Shown here: positions 31,694 through 40,897 of the stretch, piece by piece
How the letters are laid out: each line of letters begins with the position of its first letter
How positions within the stretch are numbered: position 1 is the stretch's first letter
IMG/VR virus record: IMGVR_UViG_3300020472_000012
Coordinates: 50,374 to 114,373 of that record
Source: a virus
Length of the DNA stretch: 64,000 bases
Reading direction: 5' to 3' (one strand)
Position numbers and translations under genes: made by a program
Notes under the pieces: generated by a model
Told to the model about the DNA's origin: nothing
Databases searched by the model: none
The model's input: only the letters and a program-made list of their open reading frames with translations

Positions 31694-32110
31694 ATGAACC
31701 CACACATTTATAGAGCAGACATAACGAGAGTTGTAGATGGCGATACATGTGATGTGACACTTCATTTAGGATTTGATATATTATATAAAGGTAGAGTAAG
31801 GCTGACTGGAATTGATACACCAGAATCTAGAACCAGAGACCTTGAAGAAAAGAAATTTGGACTTGCATCCAAAGAATACTTCAAGGAATGGGTTGCAAGA
31901 TTTGATTCTGTATTAGTTGAGTCAACTGAGAAAGGTAAGTTTGGTAGAATACTTGGTAGGATTTATAACCCAGATATGTCTGAATGTTATAACGACAAGA
32001 GTATAGAAGACCATCATGCAGTACCTTATAATGGTGAAAACAAAGACCTAGTAGAGTCACAACATATGGCCAACAGAGAATGGTTGACAGAACAAGGACT
32101 CGTGGTATAA
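31694..32110 (+). CDS. Staphylococcal-nuclease-like (TNase) protein
   Basis: The 138-residue SNase-fold enzyme: ADITRVVDGDTCDV, VRLTGIDTPESR (catalytic Arg and Glu region) and EKGKFGRILGRI match the family. There is no signal peptide, so it is cytoplasmic, perhaps degrading host nucleic acid. Its ribosome-binding site is locked in a 10-bp hairpin, consistent with a need to limit a toxic nuclease. The uvsX promoter lies in its last codons. Confidence 0.82.
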   Translation: MNPHIYRADITRVVDGDTCDVTLHLGFDILYKGRVRLTGIDTPESRTRDLEEKKFGLASKEYFKEWVARFDSVLVESTEKGKFGRILGRIYNPDMSECYNDKSIEDHHAVPYNGENKDLVESQHMANREWLTEQGLVV

Positions 32111-32111
32111 T
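32084..32111 (+). promoter_or_regulatory. Class B promoter for uvsX
   Basis: TTGACA (32084-32089), 16-bp spacer, TATAAT (32106-32111), +1 about 32118. The 20-base leader carries TGAGGA before ATG 32138. Confidence 0.75.
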
Positions 32112-32137
32112 AGTATTATATTTGAGGATTTTATATT

Positions 32138-33184
32138 ATGGATTTATTGAAAGACCTTGCAAAGGCAAGTGGTAATGACCTTGCATCAGTAGTAGACGAT
32201 GGTATCGTTGCTGGTGATGTGGATGGTTATTTAGACACTGGTTCATATATATTGAATGCACTTTTAAGTGGTTCAATATATGGTGGACTAGCATCAAACA
32301 AGATTACAGCATTAGCGGGAGAGTCTTCCACTGGAAAGACTTTCTTTGCGTTAGGAATTTGTCAAAAGTTCCTAGAAGACAACCCAGATAGTGCAGTCAT
32401 TTACTTTGAAAGTGAATCTGCACTAACTAAAGATATTATAGTCGAAAGGGGTATTGACCCTAAAAGGATTATGATTGTCCCAGTAGTTACGATTGAACAG
32501 TTTAGAACTGAAGCAGTTCGTATACTAGACCAATACGATAAGACACGAAAAGAAGACCAGAAAATATTATTTGTTCTGGACTCATTAGGTATGTTATCAA
32601 CTGAAAAAGAGGTAACAGATGTAGAGTCTGGAAAGATGGTTCGTGATATGACAAAGGCACAAGTAACCAAAGGTGCATTCAGAGTATTAACTTTGAAACT
32701 AGGAAAGGTAGGTGTCCCTATGATTGTTACGAACCATACCTACGATAAGATTGGTTCCTTATACCCAGAGAAAGAAATGGGTGGTGGAAGTGGTCTTAAG
32801 TATGCAGCTTCTAGTGTAGTATTCTTATCGAAGAGAAAAGAAAAAGAAGGTACAGAAGTTATAGGTAATATCATTCATTGTAGGAACTGGAAATCTAGAC
32901 TTACAGTAGAAAACAAAATGGTCGATGTTCGATTGACTTATGATAAAGGTTTATCTAGACATTATGGACTTCTTGAACTTGCAATTAAGTATGGTATCTT
33001 TAAACAAGTATCAACAAGGATTGAACTTCCAGATGGGAAAACTCAGTTTGGAAAAACTATTAACAACAATCCAGAAACTTATTTCACACCAGAAATCTTA
33101 GAACAATTAGATGAGTGTGCCAAGAAAGAGTTTAGATATGGTGCAGAAGTAGAAGAAATTGAAAGTGAAGTAGATGCAGAATAG
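32138..33184 (+). CDS. uvsX: UvsX recombinase (RecA-like)
   Basis: The 348-residue RecA-fold ATPase has Walker A GESSTGKT (K67), Walker [10 protein letters not shown] and the [14 protein letters not shown] loop. UvsX forms the presynaptic filament for recombination-dependent replication in T4. The C-terminus is acidic ([11 protein letters not shown]). The helicase gene overlaps its end by 11 bases. Confidence 0.94.
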   Translation: MDLLKDLAKASGNDLASVVDDGIVAGDVDGYLDTGSYILNALLSGSIYGGLASNKITALAGESSTGKTFFALGICQKFLEDNPDSAVIYFESESALTKDIIVERGIDPKRIMIVPVVTIEQFRTEAVRILDQYDKTRKEDQKILFVLDSLGMLSTEKEVTDVESGKMVRDMTKAQVTKGAFRVLTLKLGKVGVPMIVTNHTYDKIGSLYPEKEMGGGSGLKYAASSVVFLSKRKEKEGTEVIGNIIHCRNWKSRLTVENKMVDVRLTYDKGLSRHYGLLELAIKYGIFKQVSTRIELPDGKTQFGKTINNNPETYFTPEILEQLDECAKKEFRYGAEVEEIESEVDAE

Positions 33185-34559
33185 GTTAGAATTATTAATA
33201 CTTAAGAATCTCTTTACGAGTGATGAATACATTCGTAAGGTGATTCCATATGTTAGGGATGAATTCTTTTCTGAGAGAGAAGAGAGATTAATCTTTGTTA
33301 ATATTAAAGAATACTTTGAGAAGTATAATAAGAATCCAACTCATGAAGCATTAACAATTCAAATGAATGAGGCAAGTGGTCTCAATCAAGATGAACTATC
33401 CAGTGCATTACACATTGTATCTCAATGTAAATCATCAATAGAAGAAACACCACACGAATTTCTATTAGATGAAACAGAGAAATGGTGTAAAGACAGAGCA
33501 GTTTATAATGCAGTAATGGATTCTATTACCATCTTAGATAAGAATTCAAAAAGAGATAAGGGTGAGATTCCAGAGTTACTTAAGGATGCACTTTCAGTAT
33601 CTTTTGACCAACATATTGGTCATGATTGGATGGAAAATGCAGATGCAAGGTATGAATTTTATCATACAGAAGAAGAAAAGATTCCATTTGATTTAGATTT
33701 ACTTAATAAGATTACAAAGGGTGGAATGCCCAACAAGACTTTGAATATTATAATGGCTGGAACTGGGGTAGGTAAATCCTTGTTCATGTGTCATTGTGCA
33801 GCCAACAATCTCATGATGGGTAAGAATGTACTTTACATATCTATGGAAATGAGTGAGGAAAAGATTGCAGAAAGAATTGATGCAAACTTAATGAATATTC
33901 CATTACAAGAACTTTCAGATTTACCTAAACCGATGTATGATAAGAAGATTAAATCTATTAGGGATAAGACAGTTGGAAGGTTAGTGGTTAAGGAATACCC
34001 AACAGCAGCTGCACATACTGGACATTTTAGACATCTATTACAAGAGTTAAATCTTAAGAAAGACTTTGTTCCAGATGTAATCTATATTGATTATCTAAAC
34101 ATATGTGCATCATCAAGAATCAAGCCTGGAAGTAATGCAAACACATATACTTATGTTAAGAGTATTGCAGAAGAGGTTAGAGGTCTTGCAGTAGAATACG
34201 ATATTCCAGTTATGAGTGCAACTCAAACAAATAGAACTGGATTTGTTTCTACAGATGTAGGATTAGAAGATACATCAGAATCCTTTGGATTACCAGCAAC
34301 TGCTGATTTGATGATTGCATTGATATCAACAGAAGAACTGGAAGACCTTGACCAGATAATGGTTAAACAATTAAAGAACAGATATAATGACCCATCATAC
34401 TACAGAAGGTTTGTAGTTGGTGTAGATAGAAGTCGTATGAAGTTGTATGATTGTGAACAATCTGCACAAGATGAGTTACATGATTCTGGGCCAGCTTTCG
34501 ACAACTCTGATACTGGAAAAAGGATATCAGAAGAGAAAACAGATGGTTGGAACATATAA
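33174..34559 (+). CDS. 41: Replicative DNA helicase (T4 gp41, DnaB-like)
   Basis: The 461-residue DnaB-family helicase has an N-terminal helical domain, Walker [25 protein letters not shown] (motif H1a), VIYIDYLNI (Walker B) and the [17 protein letters not shown] motifs. It is the gp41 hexamer that works with primase gp61 (56671-57654). uvsX-41 adjacency matches T4. Confidence 0.94.
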   Translation: MQNRLELLILKNLFTSDEYIRKVIPYVRDEFFSEREERLIFVNIKEYFEKYNKNPTHEALTIQMNEASGLNQDELSSALHIVSQCKSSIEETPHEFLLDETEKWCKDRAVYNAVMDSITILDKNSKRDKGEIPELLKDALSVSFDQHIGHDWMENADARYEFYHTEEEKIPFDLDLLNKITKGGMPNKTLNIIMAGTGVGKSLFMCHCAANNLMMGKNVLYISMEMSEEKIAERIDANLMNIPLQELSDLPKPMYDKKIKSIRDKTVGRLVVKEYPTAAAHTGHFRHLLQELNLKKDFVPDVIYIDYLNICASSRIKPGSNANTYTYVKSIAEEVRGLAVEYDIPVMSATQTNRTGFVSTDVGLEDTSESFGLPATADLMIALISTEELEDLDQIMVKQLKNRYNDPSYYRRFVVGVDRSRMKLYDCEQSAQDELHDSGPAFDNSDTGKRISEEKTDGWNI

Positions 34560-35427
34560 TAAGGTCTTACCTTTTAAAGACGATGAACGAGTAATTGACC
34601 AATTTGGTTGGACACTAACATCAGTCATTAAACCTACTAAAGCATCCAAAAAGAAATGGAAGGATGCATATCTAGAAAATACAGAACAGAGAAGAAGTGA
34701 TGATGCTGAATACCTAAGTGGATTAAAATTCAGTGAGTTCCATGCTGGACTATGTGAAGACATTGTACATTATTGGAGTATGGTTGGTGGTAAAATTGTA
34801 GACCCATTTGCTGGAAGATTAACAAGGGCATTCGTTTCTGCATCATTAGGAAGGTCATACGAAGGTTATGATGTATCACCTACAACAGTAAAGAATGTTA
34901 ATGAACATTTAGATAAACATTCTATATCTGATGCAATTGTTAAAGAGGGTGATGGTTGTATGATGCAACTCACTTATGATGAAAGTGCAGATTTAGTTAT
35001 GACTTGTCCACCATATCATAGATTAGAAGCATATGAATCTGCAACAGGTCAGTTATCTGATGTAAAGGGGTATCACCATTTCTTAGAAAGAATTAATGAA
35101 TGTGGAACGAACATAGAAAGAGTTTTAAAGCCTGGTGGGTTTTGTGTCTGGATATGTGGAGACTGGAGAGAAGATGGCAAGATGAGGTCTTTTCATTCAG
35201 ATGTAATAAACATGTTTACATTTAATGCTGGTCTTAAACTCCACGACACAGTAATTATAGAAAACCAATCACCATTTGCAGCTTTGCAATTAGGTAAGGT
35301 TGCATCAAAAAGATATACAAGTAAAGTACATGAATATATGTTAGTGTTTAGAAAAGAGGGTGAGATAGTTCCTACTTCAAATAAGATTAAGTTACACGAA
35401 GAAAGTAGTTTAGAGGATTTCTTCTAA
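34543..35427 (+). CDS. DNA amino-methyltransferase-like protein
   Basis: The 294-residue SAM-dependent enzyme has motif I VDPFAGRLTRAF and motif IV TCPPYHR, the (D/N/S/T)PPY type of N6-adenine or N4-cytosine methyltransferases. A GGFCVWICGDWRE strand follows. It may protect phage DNA or mark it; target unknown. ATG 34543 overlaps the helicase end by 17 bases. Distinct from the C5 enzyme at 11490. Confidence 0.8.
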   Translation: MVGTYNKVLPFKDDERVIDQFGWTLTSVIKPTKASKKKWKDAYLENTEQRRSDDAEYLSGLKFSEFHAGLCEDIVHYWSMVGGKIVDPFAGRLTRAFVSASLGRSYEGYDVSPTTVKNVNEHLDKHSISDAIVKEGDGCMMQLTYDESADLVMTCPPYHRLEAYESATGQLSDVKGYHHFLERINECGTNIERVLKPGGFCVWICGDWREDGKMRSFHSDVINMFTFNAGLKLHDTVIIENQSPFAALQLGKVASKRYTSKVHEYMLVFRKEGEIVPTSNKIKLHEESSLEDFF

Positions 35428-36071
35428 TGCAAATTTGGAATAATAGAGTAGACCATCATGTAGATATTACAGACCATCCATTGGTTCATGTAATTGAAGC
35501 ACCAGATAATATCATGGATATAAATGGAGAACTATGTAAAACAATTGATGACTTGGATAACAAGGGTGTTGGTAGTTATGATTCTATTAATGCAAAGGTA
35601 TCAACTTTTACTGGATGGAAAACTTTTGAACCAGAACCATTTCAAACATTAATGGATTGGGCTGGTGCAGTTGCATCAGAGATTAGTCTGGATAGGTTTG
35701 GTGTTAACTTTGTTGGGACATATACTCATTGTTGGGGTATGAGATATAGTAAAGGAGATTTTTCTCCAGCACATGGTCATTTTCCAGCAGTTTGGAGTTG
35801 GGTATATTATCCACTTATTCATGGTGAAAATATTGCACCATTACAATTTCCCTACAGTTTAAAATCTATTATGGATGATGAAGGGGATAGAATTTCTGAA
35901 ACTAGAATTATTGATGATGTTGCATTAAGTGTACCAGCACAAACTGGAAGATTAGTTTTATTTCAATCTCATATATATCATCAAGTACCTACAATTACAG
36001 ATGATAATTTAAGGTATGTTATTGCTGGTAATATGGCACATGACTTTACCAGAGACGAAGCACCTTTTTAA
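35427..36071 (+). CDS. 2OG-Fe(II) oxygenase-like protein
   Basis: The 214-residue cupin-like protein has a candidate metal pair H116-x-H118 (SPAHGHFPAVWSWVYYP), distal H185 (IYHQVPT) and R197 (LRYVIAGNM). The HxH in place of HxD leaves iron binding less sure. It lies between a methyltransferase and another oxygenase, all tightly packed. Substrate unknown. Confidence 0.6.
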   Translation: MQIWNNRVDHHVDITDHPLVHVIEAPDNIMDINGELCKTIDDLDNKGVGSYDSINAKVSTFTGWKTFEPEPFQTLMDWAGAVASEISLDRFGVNFVGTYTHCWGMRYSKGDFSPAHGHFPAVWSWVYYPLIHGENIAPLQFPYSLKSIMDDEGDRISETRIIDDVALSVPAQTGRLVLFQSHIYHQVPTITDDNLRYVIAGNMAHDFTRDEAPF

Positions 36072-36073
36072 TT

Positions 36074-36553
36074 ATGGAAATTATAGATAAATTTTTACCA
36101 CAAAAAGATTTTAAATATCTTCAAGACTTTATTATGGGCCCAGATATAACTTGGCACATTCAACAGGGTCTTGCATATAGAGATAAGGTAGGTAAAGATG
36201 TTTTATTAACCCATATGTTTTATCAAAACGAAGAACCACATTCACCATTTGTTAATGAAATGGTTCCTTTATTAGAAAAACTTGATAGGAAAGTATTAAT
36301 AAGGTTAAAAGCAAATGCATATCCTATAACAGACGAAATAGTAGTTCATCCAAGACATACAGACTTAGATTATGAATGTAAAACTGCATTGTTTTATATA
36401 AACACTAATGATGGTTGGACAGAGTTTGATGATGGAACTAAGGTGGATAGTGTTGAAAATAGACTCGTAGTATTTGATTCTCAAGTACCACATTCTTCTA
36501 CATCTTGTACTGATGCAAAAGTTAGGTACAATATCAATATCAATTATTTTTAA
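36074..36553 (+). CDS. 2OG-Fe(II) oxygenase (prolyl-hydroxylase-like)
   Basis: The 159-residue protein has a clean HxD...H...R set: H95-D97 (HPRHTDLDY), H140 (SQVPHSS) and R151 (KVRYNIN), with the FYINTNDGWTEF strand between. This fits the prolyl-4-hydroxylase-like branch common in marine phages. It ends one base before tRNA-Ala. Target unknown. Confidence 0.75.
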   Translation: MEIIDKFLPQKDFKYLQDFIMGPDITWHIQQGLAYRDKVGKDVLLTHMFYQNEEPHSPFVNEMVPLLEKLDRKVLIRLKANAYPITDEIVVHPRHTDLDYECKTALFYINTNDGWTEFDDGTKVDSVENRLVVFDSQVPHSSTSCTDAKVRYNININYF

Positions 36554-36629
36554 GGGGCGGTAGCTCAGTAGGGAGAGCGACTGGTTTGCATCCAGTAGGT
36601 CGTAGGTTCGATTCCTATTCGCTCCACCA
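36554..36629 (+). tRNA. tRNA-Ala (anticodon TGC)
   Basis: Acceptor GGGGCGG pairs with the 3' strand (two G-U pairs), D arm TAGCTCAGTAGGGAGAGC, anticodon arm ACTGG-TTTGCAT-CCAGT with anticodon TGC, T loop GGTTCGATTCC, discriminator A, CCA encoded (36627-36629). Confidence 0.94.
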
Positions 36630-36648
36630 AATTAATGCACTCATGGGG

Positions 36649-36678
36649 TTGACTCATGGGTGCATTTTTTTGTATAAT
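36649..36678 (+). promoter_or_regulatory. Class A promoter
   Basis: TTGACT (36649-36654), CATGGGTGC block, 18-bp spacer, TATAAT (36673-36678). The leader then carries AGGAG before ATG 36700. Confidence 0.8.
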
Positions 36679-36699
36679 ACTGTAATAGGAGAAATAAAT

Positions 36700-36924
36700 A
36701 TGAGTCATTTTTCAAAAGATTTAGCAATTGATGGAATCGTTGATGATATTGGTGCAATGGGAGATATGGATGTAGTTAAAGCACTTAATCCTTCAAACCT
36801 CTCAAAAGTATCAAAATTTGTTGGTAATAACATCAATGGTGCAAATATTATGGATTATGCAAGGGATGTTTTAGCAGACCAAATGTATGATGATTGGGCA
36901 AATATGCCTAGTCCACATGGGTAG
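36700..36924 (+). CDS. Hypothetical 74-residue protein
   Basis: An acidic protein (MSHFSKDLAIDGIVDDIGAMGDMDVVKAL...), probably helical. The start is fixed by AGGAG and the promoter; an upstream in-frame ATG at 36586 lies inside tRNA-Ala and is unlikely. Function unknown. Confidence 0.65.
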   Translation: MSHFSKDLAIDGIVDDIGAMGDMDVVKALNPSNLSKVSKFVGNNINGANIMDYARDVLADQMYDDWANMPSPHG

Positions 36925-36931
36925 AAATCCC

Positions 36932-36961
36932 TTGACAGATGGGTGCCATTTTTAGTATAAT
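36932..36961 (+). promoter_or_regulatory. Class A promoter
   Basis: TTGACA (36932-36937), GATGGGTGC block, 18-bp spacer, TATAAT (36956-36961). Seven bases separate the -10 from ATG 36969. Confidence 0.8.
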
Positions 36962-36968
36962 ATAGGTA

Positions 36969-37169
36969 ATGAATAAACAAGTAGTAGTATATAACTCACT
37001 CTGGAGACCGAAAGGTCTAGTCCTTAAAGGAACTGTTGCGGGTTATATGCTCTTTTTATTAGTTACAGGTTTGATTGGGACAATGCTACACGAGTCTAGT
37101 ATAACAGATGGTTTCGTACCCATCGGCAGACCCAATCAAATCATTTTAAAATTAGGGGAAAATATATGA
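36969..37169 (+). CDS. Small single-span membrane protein
   Basis: The 66-residue protein has a membrane helix (GTVAGYMLFLLVTGLIGTML) with an N-terminal basic segment and a periplasm-like tail. Near-leaderless from a class A promoter. ATGA overlap with the next gene. Possibly an early host-membrane modifier. Confidence 0.6.
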   Translation: MNKQVVVYNSLWRPKGLVLKGTVAGYMLFLLVTGLIGTMLHESSITDGFVPIGRPNQIILKLGENI

Positions 37170-37516
37170 AAATAAGTAAAGAATTGGAAAGTGCAGTAGA
37201 AAAACTTTGTGAAGATATAAACAAAGCACATTTTGACCAGTTTCCCAACTTGACAGAGTACAATACTTACCCATCTTATGCGGGTCAAAAATACATTAAA
37301 ATTATCACTGATACTGGTAATCAAAAATCAGTTTGGGGTTTTATTAATGCAAAAGAATTTAAGAAAGGTCTTGCTGGAATCACTTTTTTAGAAGGTGATA
37401 TTCTAAAAGCTGCTGGATGGAAAACACCAGCATTGAATGCACCAAGAGGTAACATTCTAAGGGCACCTTATCCTATTATTGGGATGAGACAATATGGGCC
37501 GGATTACCTAAGATGA
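37166..37516 (+). CDS. Conserved phage hypothetical protein
   Basis: The 116-residue protein has Tyr/Gly-rich segments (YPSYAGQKYIKIITDTGNQKSVWGFINAKEFKKG, GDILKAAGWKTPALNAPRGNI). The layout resembles small proteins common in cyanomyophages; function unknown. ATGA overlaps on both sides. Confidence 0.6.
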   Translation: MKISKELESAVEKLCEDINKAHFDQFPNLTEYNTYPSYAGQKYIKIITDTGNQKSVWGFINAKEFKKGLAGITFLEGDILKAAGWKTPALNAPRGNILRAPYPIIGMRQYGPDYLR

Positions 37517-37719
37517 GTGTTGCAGTAAATATAGAGTTGTATGAATCTCAAGAGTTTGAAGCATTTTGTCAAACTATGTACATTGCAAATTGTTCAGAAA
37601 GAAGACAATACAACGAAGAAATTTATCCCTCAGTTGAGGATTATTTAACCAAATGTGGGGATTTTTTGAGGGCAGAGTTCGTAAAGAGCCTGAAACAATA
37701 TGTCAGAAACGAAAGTTAA
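37513..37719 (+). CDS. Hypothetical 68-residue protein
   Basis: A soluble acidic protein (MSVAVNIELYESQEFEAFCQTMY...) with two Cys and a helical C-terminus. It overlaps the deoxynucleotidase gene by 20 bases. No family recognised. Confidence 0.58.
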   Translation: MSVAVNIELYESQEFEAFCQTMYIANCSERRQYNEEIYPSVEDYLTKCGDFLRAEFVKSLKQYVRNES

Positions 37720-38212
37720 AAGAATTTTTATCGATATGGATGGAGTCTTAACAGACTTCCAACTTGGTGTCGAAGAAATGATTGGAATGAGATTAACATC
37801 AGATGATGTTGGTCATTCTGAATACGATAAGAGAAAAGAGGAACTAACCAACAAAAGGTTGTTTAGAAATCTTCCACCTATGAAAGATATGTGGGAGTTA
37901 ATGGGTTACCTAAAACATACTGGTTTACCTTTAGAAATCCTAACTGCAGCTGGTGTTATTAACAGAGAGTTGGTAGTTTGGGATAAACATGAGTGGATTA
38001 AACAGTGGGTTGACCCTACAATGGTAGTTACATGCACAATGAGTGGTTCTCAAAAAGCAGCCTTTGCAGAGAAAGGTAATGTCTTGATTGACGACAGAGG
38101 TAAAAATATCGATGCTTGGGTTAAAGCTGGTGGTATTGGTATCAAACACAAGACTGCAAGAGACACTATAACTGAGTTAAAATTACTTAGAAATGGGATG
38201 AAAGTAATATGA
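37700..38212 (+). CDS. HAD-family 5'(3')-deoxyribonucleotidase-like
   Basis: The 170-residue HAD phosphatase has motif I DMDGVLTDF, motif II in LEILTAAG and a motif IV-like VLIDDRGKNIDAW. This is the 5'(3')-deoxynucleotidase type often found in phages, which trims dNMP pools. ATGA overlap with the next gene. Confidence 0.82.
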   Translation: MSETKVKRIFIDMDGVLTDFQLGVEEMIGMRLTSDDVGHSEYDKRKEELTNKRLFRNLPPMKDMWELMGYLKHTGLPLEILTAAGVINRELVVWDKHEWIKQWVDPTMVVTCTMSGSQKAAFAEKGNVLIDDRGKNIDAWVKAGGIGIKHKTARDTITELKLLRNGMKVI

Positions 38213-38376
38213 AAAAACGATATAAATACTTTAGTAGACCACCTTTTCCAGAGATTGGTCGTGATGCATTGCCATACTTAGAGTGGTGTGACTATAGAGA
38301 TAGGGTAAATGAGAGAATAGCATTTACTCTAATAGGGATTATAATAAGTGGAGCATTAGTTTTAATGTTTTTATGA
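38209..38376 (+). CDS. Small C-terminal membrane-anchored protein
   Basis: The 55-residue protein has an aromatic/charged N-terminal part (MKKRYKYFSRPPFPEIGRD) and one C-terminal helix (FTLIGIIISGALVLMFL). Its stop overlaps the next start. A TATAAATA lies within its first codons but no nearby ATG follows. Confidence 0.58.
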   Translation: MKKRYKYFSRPPFPEIGRDALPYLEWCDYRDRVNERIAFTLIGIIISGALVLMFL

Positions 38377-38576
38377 TGAGTACAGACAATCAGAGTTCAG
38401 ATAAGGGTGTCCTAATAGGACATACTGTTATAGATATTCTTCAACAAAAAGTTAGATTGAAGAAGGAGCTCATTCACCTTAGAAAACTCAAACAGAACGA
38501 AAATCGTCAACAAATCTTAGAAGATAAGATTTCTGAATATGACGAATATCTCCATCAACACAGATTACAGAAATAA
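38373..38576 (+). CDS. Coiled-coil small protein
   Basis: The 67-residue protein ends in a charged coiled-coil (LQQKVRLKKELIHLRKLKQNENRQQILEDKISEYDEYL). It closes the region before the main terminator. Function unknown; helical adaptor or regulator possible. Confidence 0.62.
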   Translation: MMSTDNQSSDKGVLIGHTVIDILQQKVRLKKELIHLRKLKQNENRQQILEDKISEYDEYLHQHRLQK

Positions 38577-38580
38577 CCCA

Positions 38581-38651
38581 GTGAAATCGTAGGGTAAATA
38601 ATAGAGTCGATTGGCGTCCTTCCGCTCGGATAAAGTTAGGAAAAATTTCAC
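38581..38651 (+). ncRNA. Possible structured RNA before the late module
   Basis: GTGAAAT (38581-38587) can pair with ATTTCAC (38645-38651), enclosing a GGCG/CGCT hairpin and a TCC/GGA arm around CTTCCGCTCGG. It lies within the 164-base non-coding gap between gene modules. It may be a structured 3' end or a small RNA. Weakly supported. Confidence 0.35.
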
Positions 38652-38678
38652 AAATAACTAACAGAGTAAATTGCCACT

Positions 38679-38708
38679 AAGGGAACAATGCATTGTTCCC
38701 TTTTTTAT
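38679..38708 (+). terminator. Strong intrinsic terminator before the late module
   Basis: AAGGGAACAATG and CATTGTTCCCTT form a perfect 12-bp inverted repeat (38679-38702), followed by a T-run. It is symmetric, so could work both ways. Confidence 0.9.
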
Positions 38709-38714
38709 TTGCAT

Positions 38715-38722
38715 AAATAGTA
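38715..38722 (+). promoter_or_regulatory. T4-type late promoter box (CATAAATA)
   Basis: CATAAATA upstream of ATG 38741, with ACAGGA as ribosome-binding site. It opens the late module. Confidence 0.6.
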
Positions 38723-38740
38723 TTAAACAGGAAATTATTT

Positions 38741-40897
38741 ATGCAAACATTTCAAAATTTTCAAGAAGACCTCAATAGTCTAGGACACAACAAACCACTT
38801 CCGCCTAAAAAACAAAAAAGGTTGGAGAGTGATAAGGGTGCATTTAAAGACTTTGAAATAGAAGAGTGGAAATCAAGACCATTCCCTAAAAACGATAGTG
38901 AAGAAGCAAGAAAAGAACTCTTGATTCTGCAATCTATGGTTGCAGATAGAGACATGGAAGTTGCACAAGAGTTCATGTTAGAGGTAGATAAGAAGATAAA
39001 GTTACCATTTAAAAGGTATTTTAAGAAGAACGACCTAGACCTAAGACTCATCGACCAAGCTAAAAAACTCGTAGATAACTCTTCTCCAATCATTTTAGAA
39101 CTAAAACTACACTATAATAGAGTTAGACCATACAAACTTGCATCTAGAATGAACTTTGAAAGACAACTTGCATTCACAATTGTTCCTTTAAAAACTGCAA
39201 ACTCTCCATCATATCCATCTGGTCATGCAACACAAGGTAGACTCATGGCAAGATATCTTGCAGATAATGTTCCTATGAGACATCGGATGGAAATTATGAA
39301 GATAGGAGATTATGTTGGGCAGTCTAGAATGTTAGGTGGTGTTCACTATCCATCAGATACAGAATTTGGTCAAGAATTAGGGGATGCACTTTTTAAACAT
39401 TTAACCCTTGACAAAGAAGTCTCAGAAAGTATAATATCAATTAATGATATTATATTGGAGGCAAAAATGAAAAAAGACGATTTATTTAAAAGAAAGAACA
39501 AATCTATTTTTATTGATAAAGCAGAACGAGGTGATTTACTGGATACAGATGGTAACAAATTATCAGTAAAGGATAAGACCCAATGGTCAGAACTAAAAAA
39601 AGAATTACTGTCTGCATCGGATAAAGGTGAACTTCCCAACTGGACACCAAAAAATGTTAAGAGTACATTTGGTGTTTCTTTAGGTGGAATAGAAAAAACT
39701 GGTAATGGTATGGGAAGAGGTTCTTCTGGAAATCCAACTGGTGAAGACTGGGAAGCTGGTATTGCAGTTGCTCTATACTACAACGACAATGATGGGGAAC
39801 TACCAGTTGACTCACCAGAGTGGGAAAGGTTTGGAAAGTATTGGAGTGATTGGTCAGAACAAGCAATCAAGACTGCACAACAATTTTCATCTAAATTAAA
39901 AGTAAACGAACTTGAACAAACTGGTGCAATGAAAGTTAAAGGATTAAGTAAAGAGTGGAAAGGTACTAACACAACACCTAAAACAGATTTAATGAGTGGT
40001 GCTAAAAGAATCTCATTAAAGAAATCTGGTGGTTCACAATTATTATCTGCTGGTAAAGACGAAGCAATTTCTACAGTAGAAGCTGCAATGAGAAGGTATT
40101 CTACATCAAAAGTTGGACAAACAAAGATTGATACATTGTTAGATAATTTAGAAGAAAAGATGATAAAACTATCTACCAGTGATACCATTAGTTCAATTAC
40201 AGATTTGAAAGACAAGTCAACATTAACACCACAAGACAAGAAGAAGATTGCAGAATATGAATTGGGTGATAAGTTTGCAAAAGAATTAACTAGTGAAATG
40301 GAAACTTTATTTAATAGTGAACAGAAAATGAAGGATTATTTTTGTTGGGAAGCTGCAACTGGAGAAAGTAAGTTCGGTAAGGATACATGGCCGACTGCAA
40401 ATGAAATGGTAACCTTTAAAGAGGCTGGTGGTATTGCAGACCATCTTCCATTGTATGATGCAGATAAAGCAGGTGCTAAACTTGCAAAAGGAAATGATTT
40501 CTATGTATCATTTAAGAGTTCATCTGGTTCACCACCATATCTTTCATTAAGAAGTAAGAAAGTAAGATTAAAGAATAGTTATGAACCAACCTTTGCAGAT
40601 ATCATTCAAGAAGAGTGTGGAAAAGATAGAATTGGAATGAAAGTATTGCATGAGAGTAAAGTAGAAGACCTTAATGAGTTCCAGATATTAAACAAATTAT
40701 GGAACAAAACTAAAGCAGTTGCAAAATCTGTTGCAGATGGTGCTAAGAAGGTATTGGCTGCAATTCACAAAAGATTAAACGCTGCATTTAATTGGATTAA
40801 GAAACAAGGTAGAAGATTACTAGATGCAGTTCTAAGTTTCTTCGGATTAGATATTAAAACTGTTAAGGTTAAGAGTGGTGGAAAATATCCATTATGA
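38741..40897 (+). CDS. PAP2-phosphatase fusion, possible packaged protein
   Basis: The 718-residue protein opens with a capsid-targeting-like MQTFQNFQEDL. A full class A acid phosphatase signature follows: K122-x6-R129-P130, PSGH (S160-G161-H162) and S195-R196...H202...D206. About 480 more residues of unknown fold follow (EKTGNGMGRGSSGNP, YNDNDGELP), ending in amphipathic basic helices (NAAFNWIKKQGRRLLDAVLSFFGL). Phosphatase targets could be phospholipids or nucleotides. A promoter and Shine-Dalgarno inside the gene suggest a second product from ATG 39468. Domain call strong; packaging is inference. Confidence 0.75.
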   Translation: MQTFQNFQEDLNSLGHNKPLPPKKQKRLESDKGAFKDFEIEEWKSRPFPKNDSEEARKELLILQSMVADRDMEVAQEFMLEVDKKIKLPFKRYFKKNDLDLRLIDQAKKLVDNSSPIILELKLHYNRVRPYKLASRMNFERQLAFTIVPLKTANSPSYPSGHATQGRLMARYLADNVPMRHRMEIMKIGDYVGQSRMLGGVHYPSDTEFGQELGDALFKHLTLDKEVSESIISINDIILEAKMKKDDLFKRKNKSIFIDKAERGDLLDTDGNKLSVKDKTQWSELKKELLSASDKGELPNWTPKNVKSTFGVSLGGIEKTGNGMGRGSSGNPTGEDWEAGIAVALYYNDNDGELPVDSPEWERFGKYWSDWSEQAIKTAQQFSSKLKVNELEQTGAMKVKGLSKEWKGTNTTPKTDLMSGAKRISLKKSGGSQLLSAGKDEAISTVEAAMRRYSTSKVGQTKIDTLLDNLEEKMIKLSTSDTISSITDLKDKSTLTPQDKKKIAEYELGDKFAKELTSEMETLFNSEQKMKDYFCWEAATGESKFGKDTWPTANEMVTFKEAGGIADHLPLYDADKAGAKLAKGNDFYVSFKSSSGSPPYLSLRSKKVRLKNSYEPTFADIIQEECGKDRIGMKVLHESKVEDLNEFQILNKLWNKTKAVAKSVADGAKKVLAAIHKRLNAAFNWIKKQGRRLLDAVLSFFGLDIKTVKVKSGGKYPL
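39408..39435 (+). promoter_or_regulatory. Class B promoter inside the PAP2 gene
   Basis: TTGACA (39408-39413), 16-bp spacer, TATAAT (39430-39435). A 26-base leader with GGAGG (39457-39461) precedes in-frame ATG 39468, which would give a separate C-terminal product of 476 residues (MKKDDLFKRKNK...). Confidence 0.6.

Noticed and set aside
36586-36699. Upstream extension of the 36700 gene
   Set aside because: It runs through tRNA-Ala and a class A promoter; AGGAG before ATG 36700 fits the start better.
38221-38228. TATAAATA within the small gene at 38209 as a late promoter
   Set aside because: It lies in codons and is followed by the strong terminator at 38679 with only two small frames between; likely chance in AT-rich DNA.
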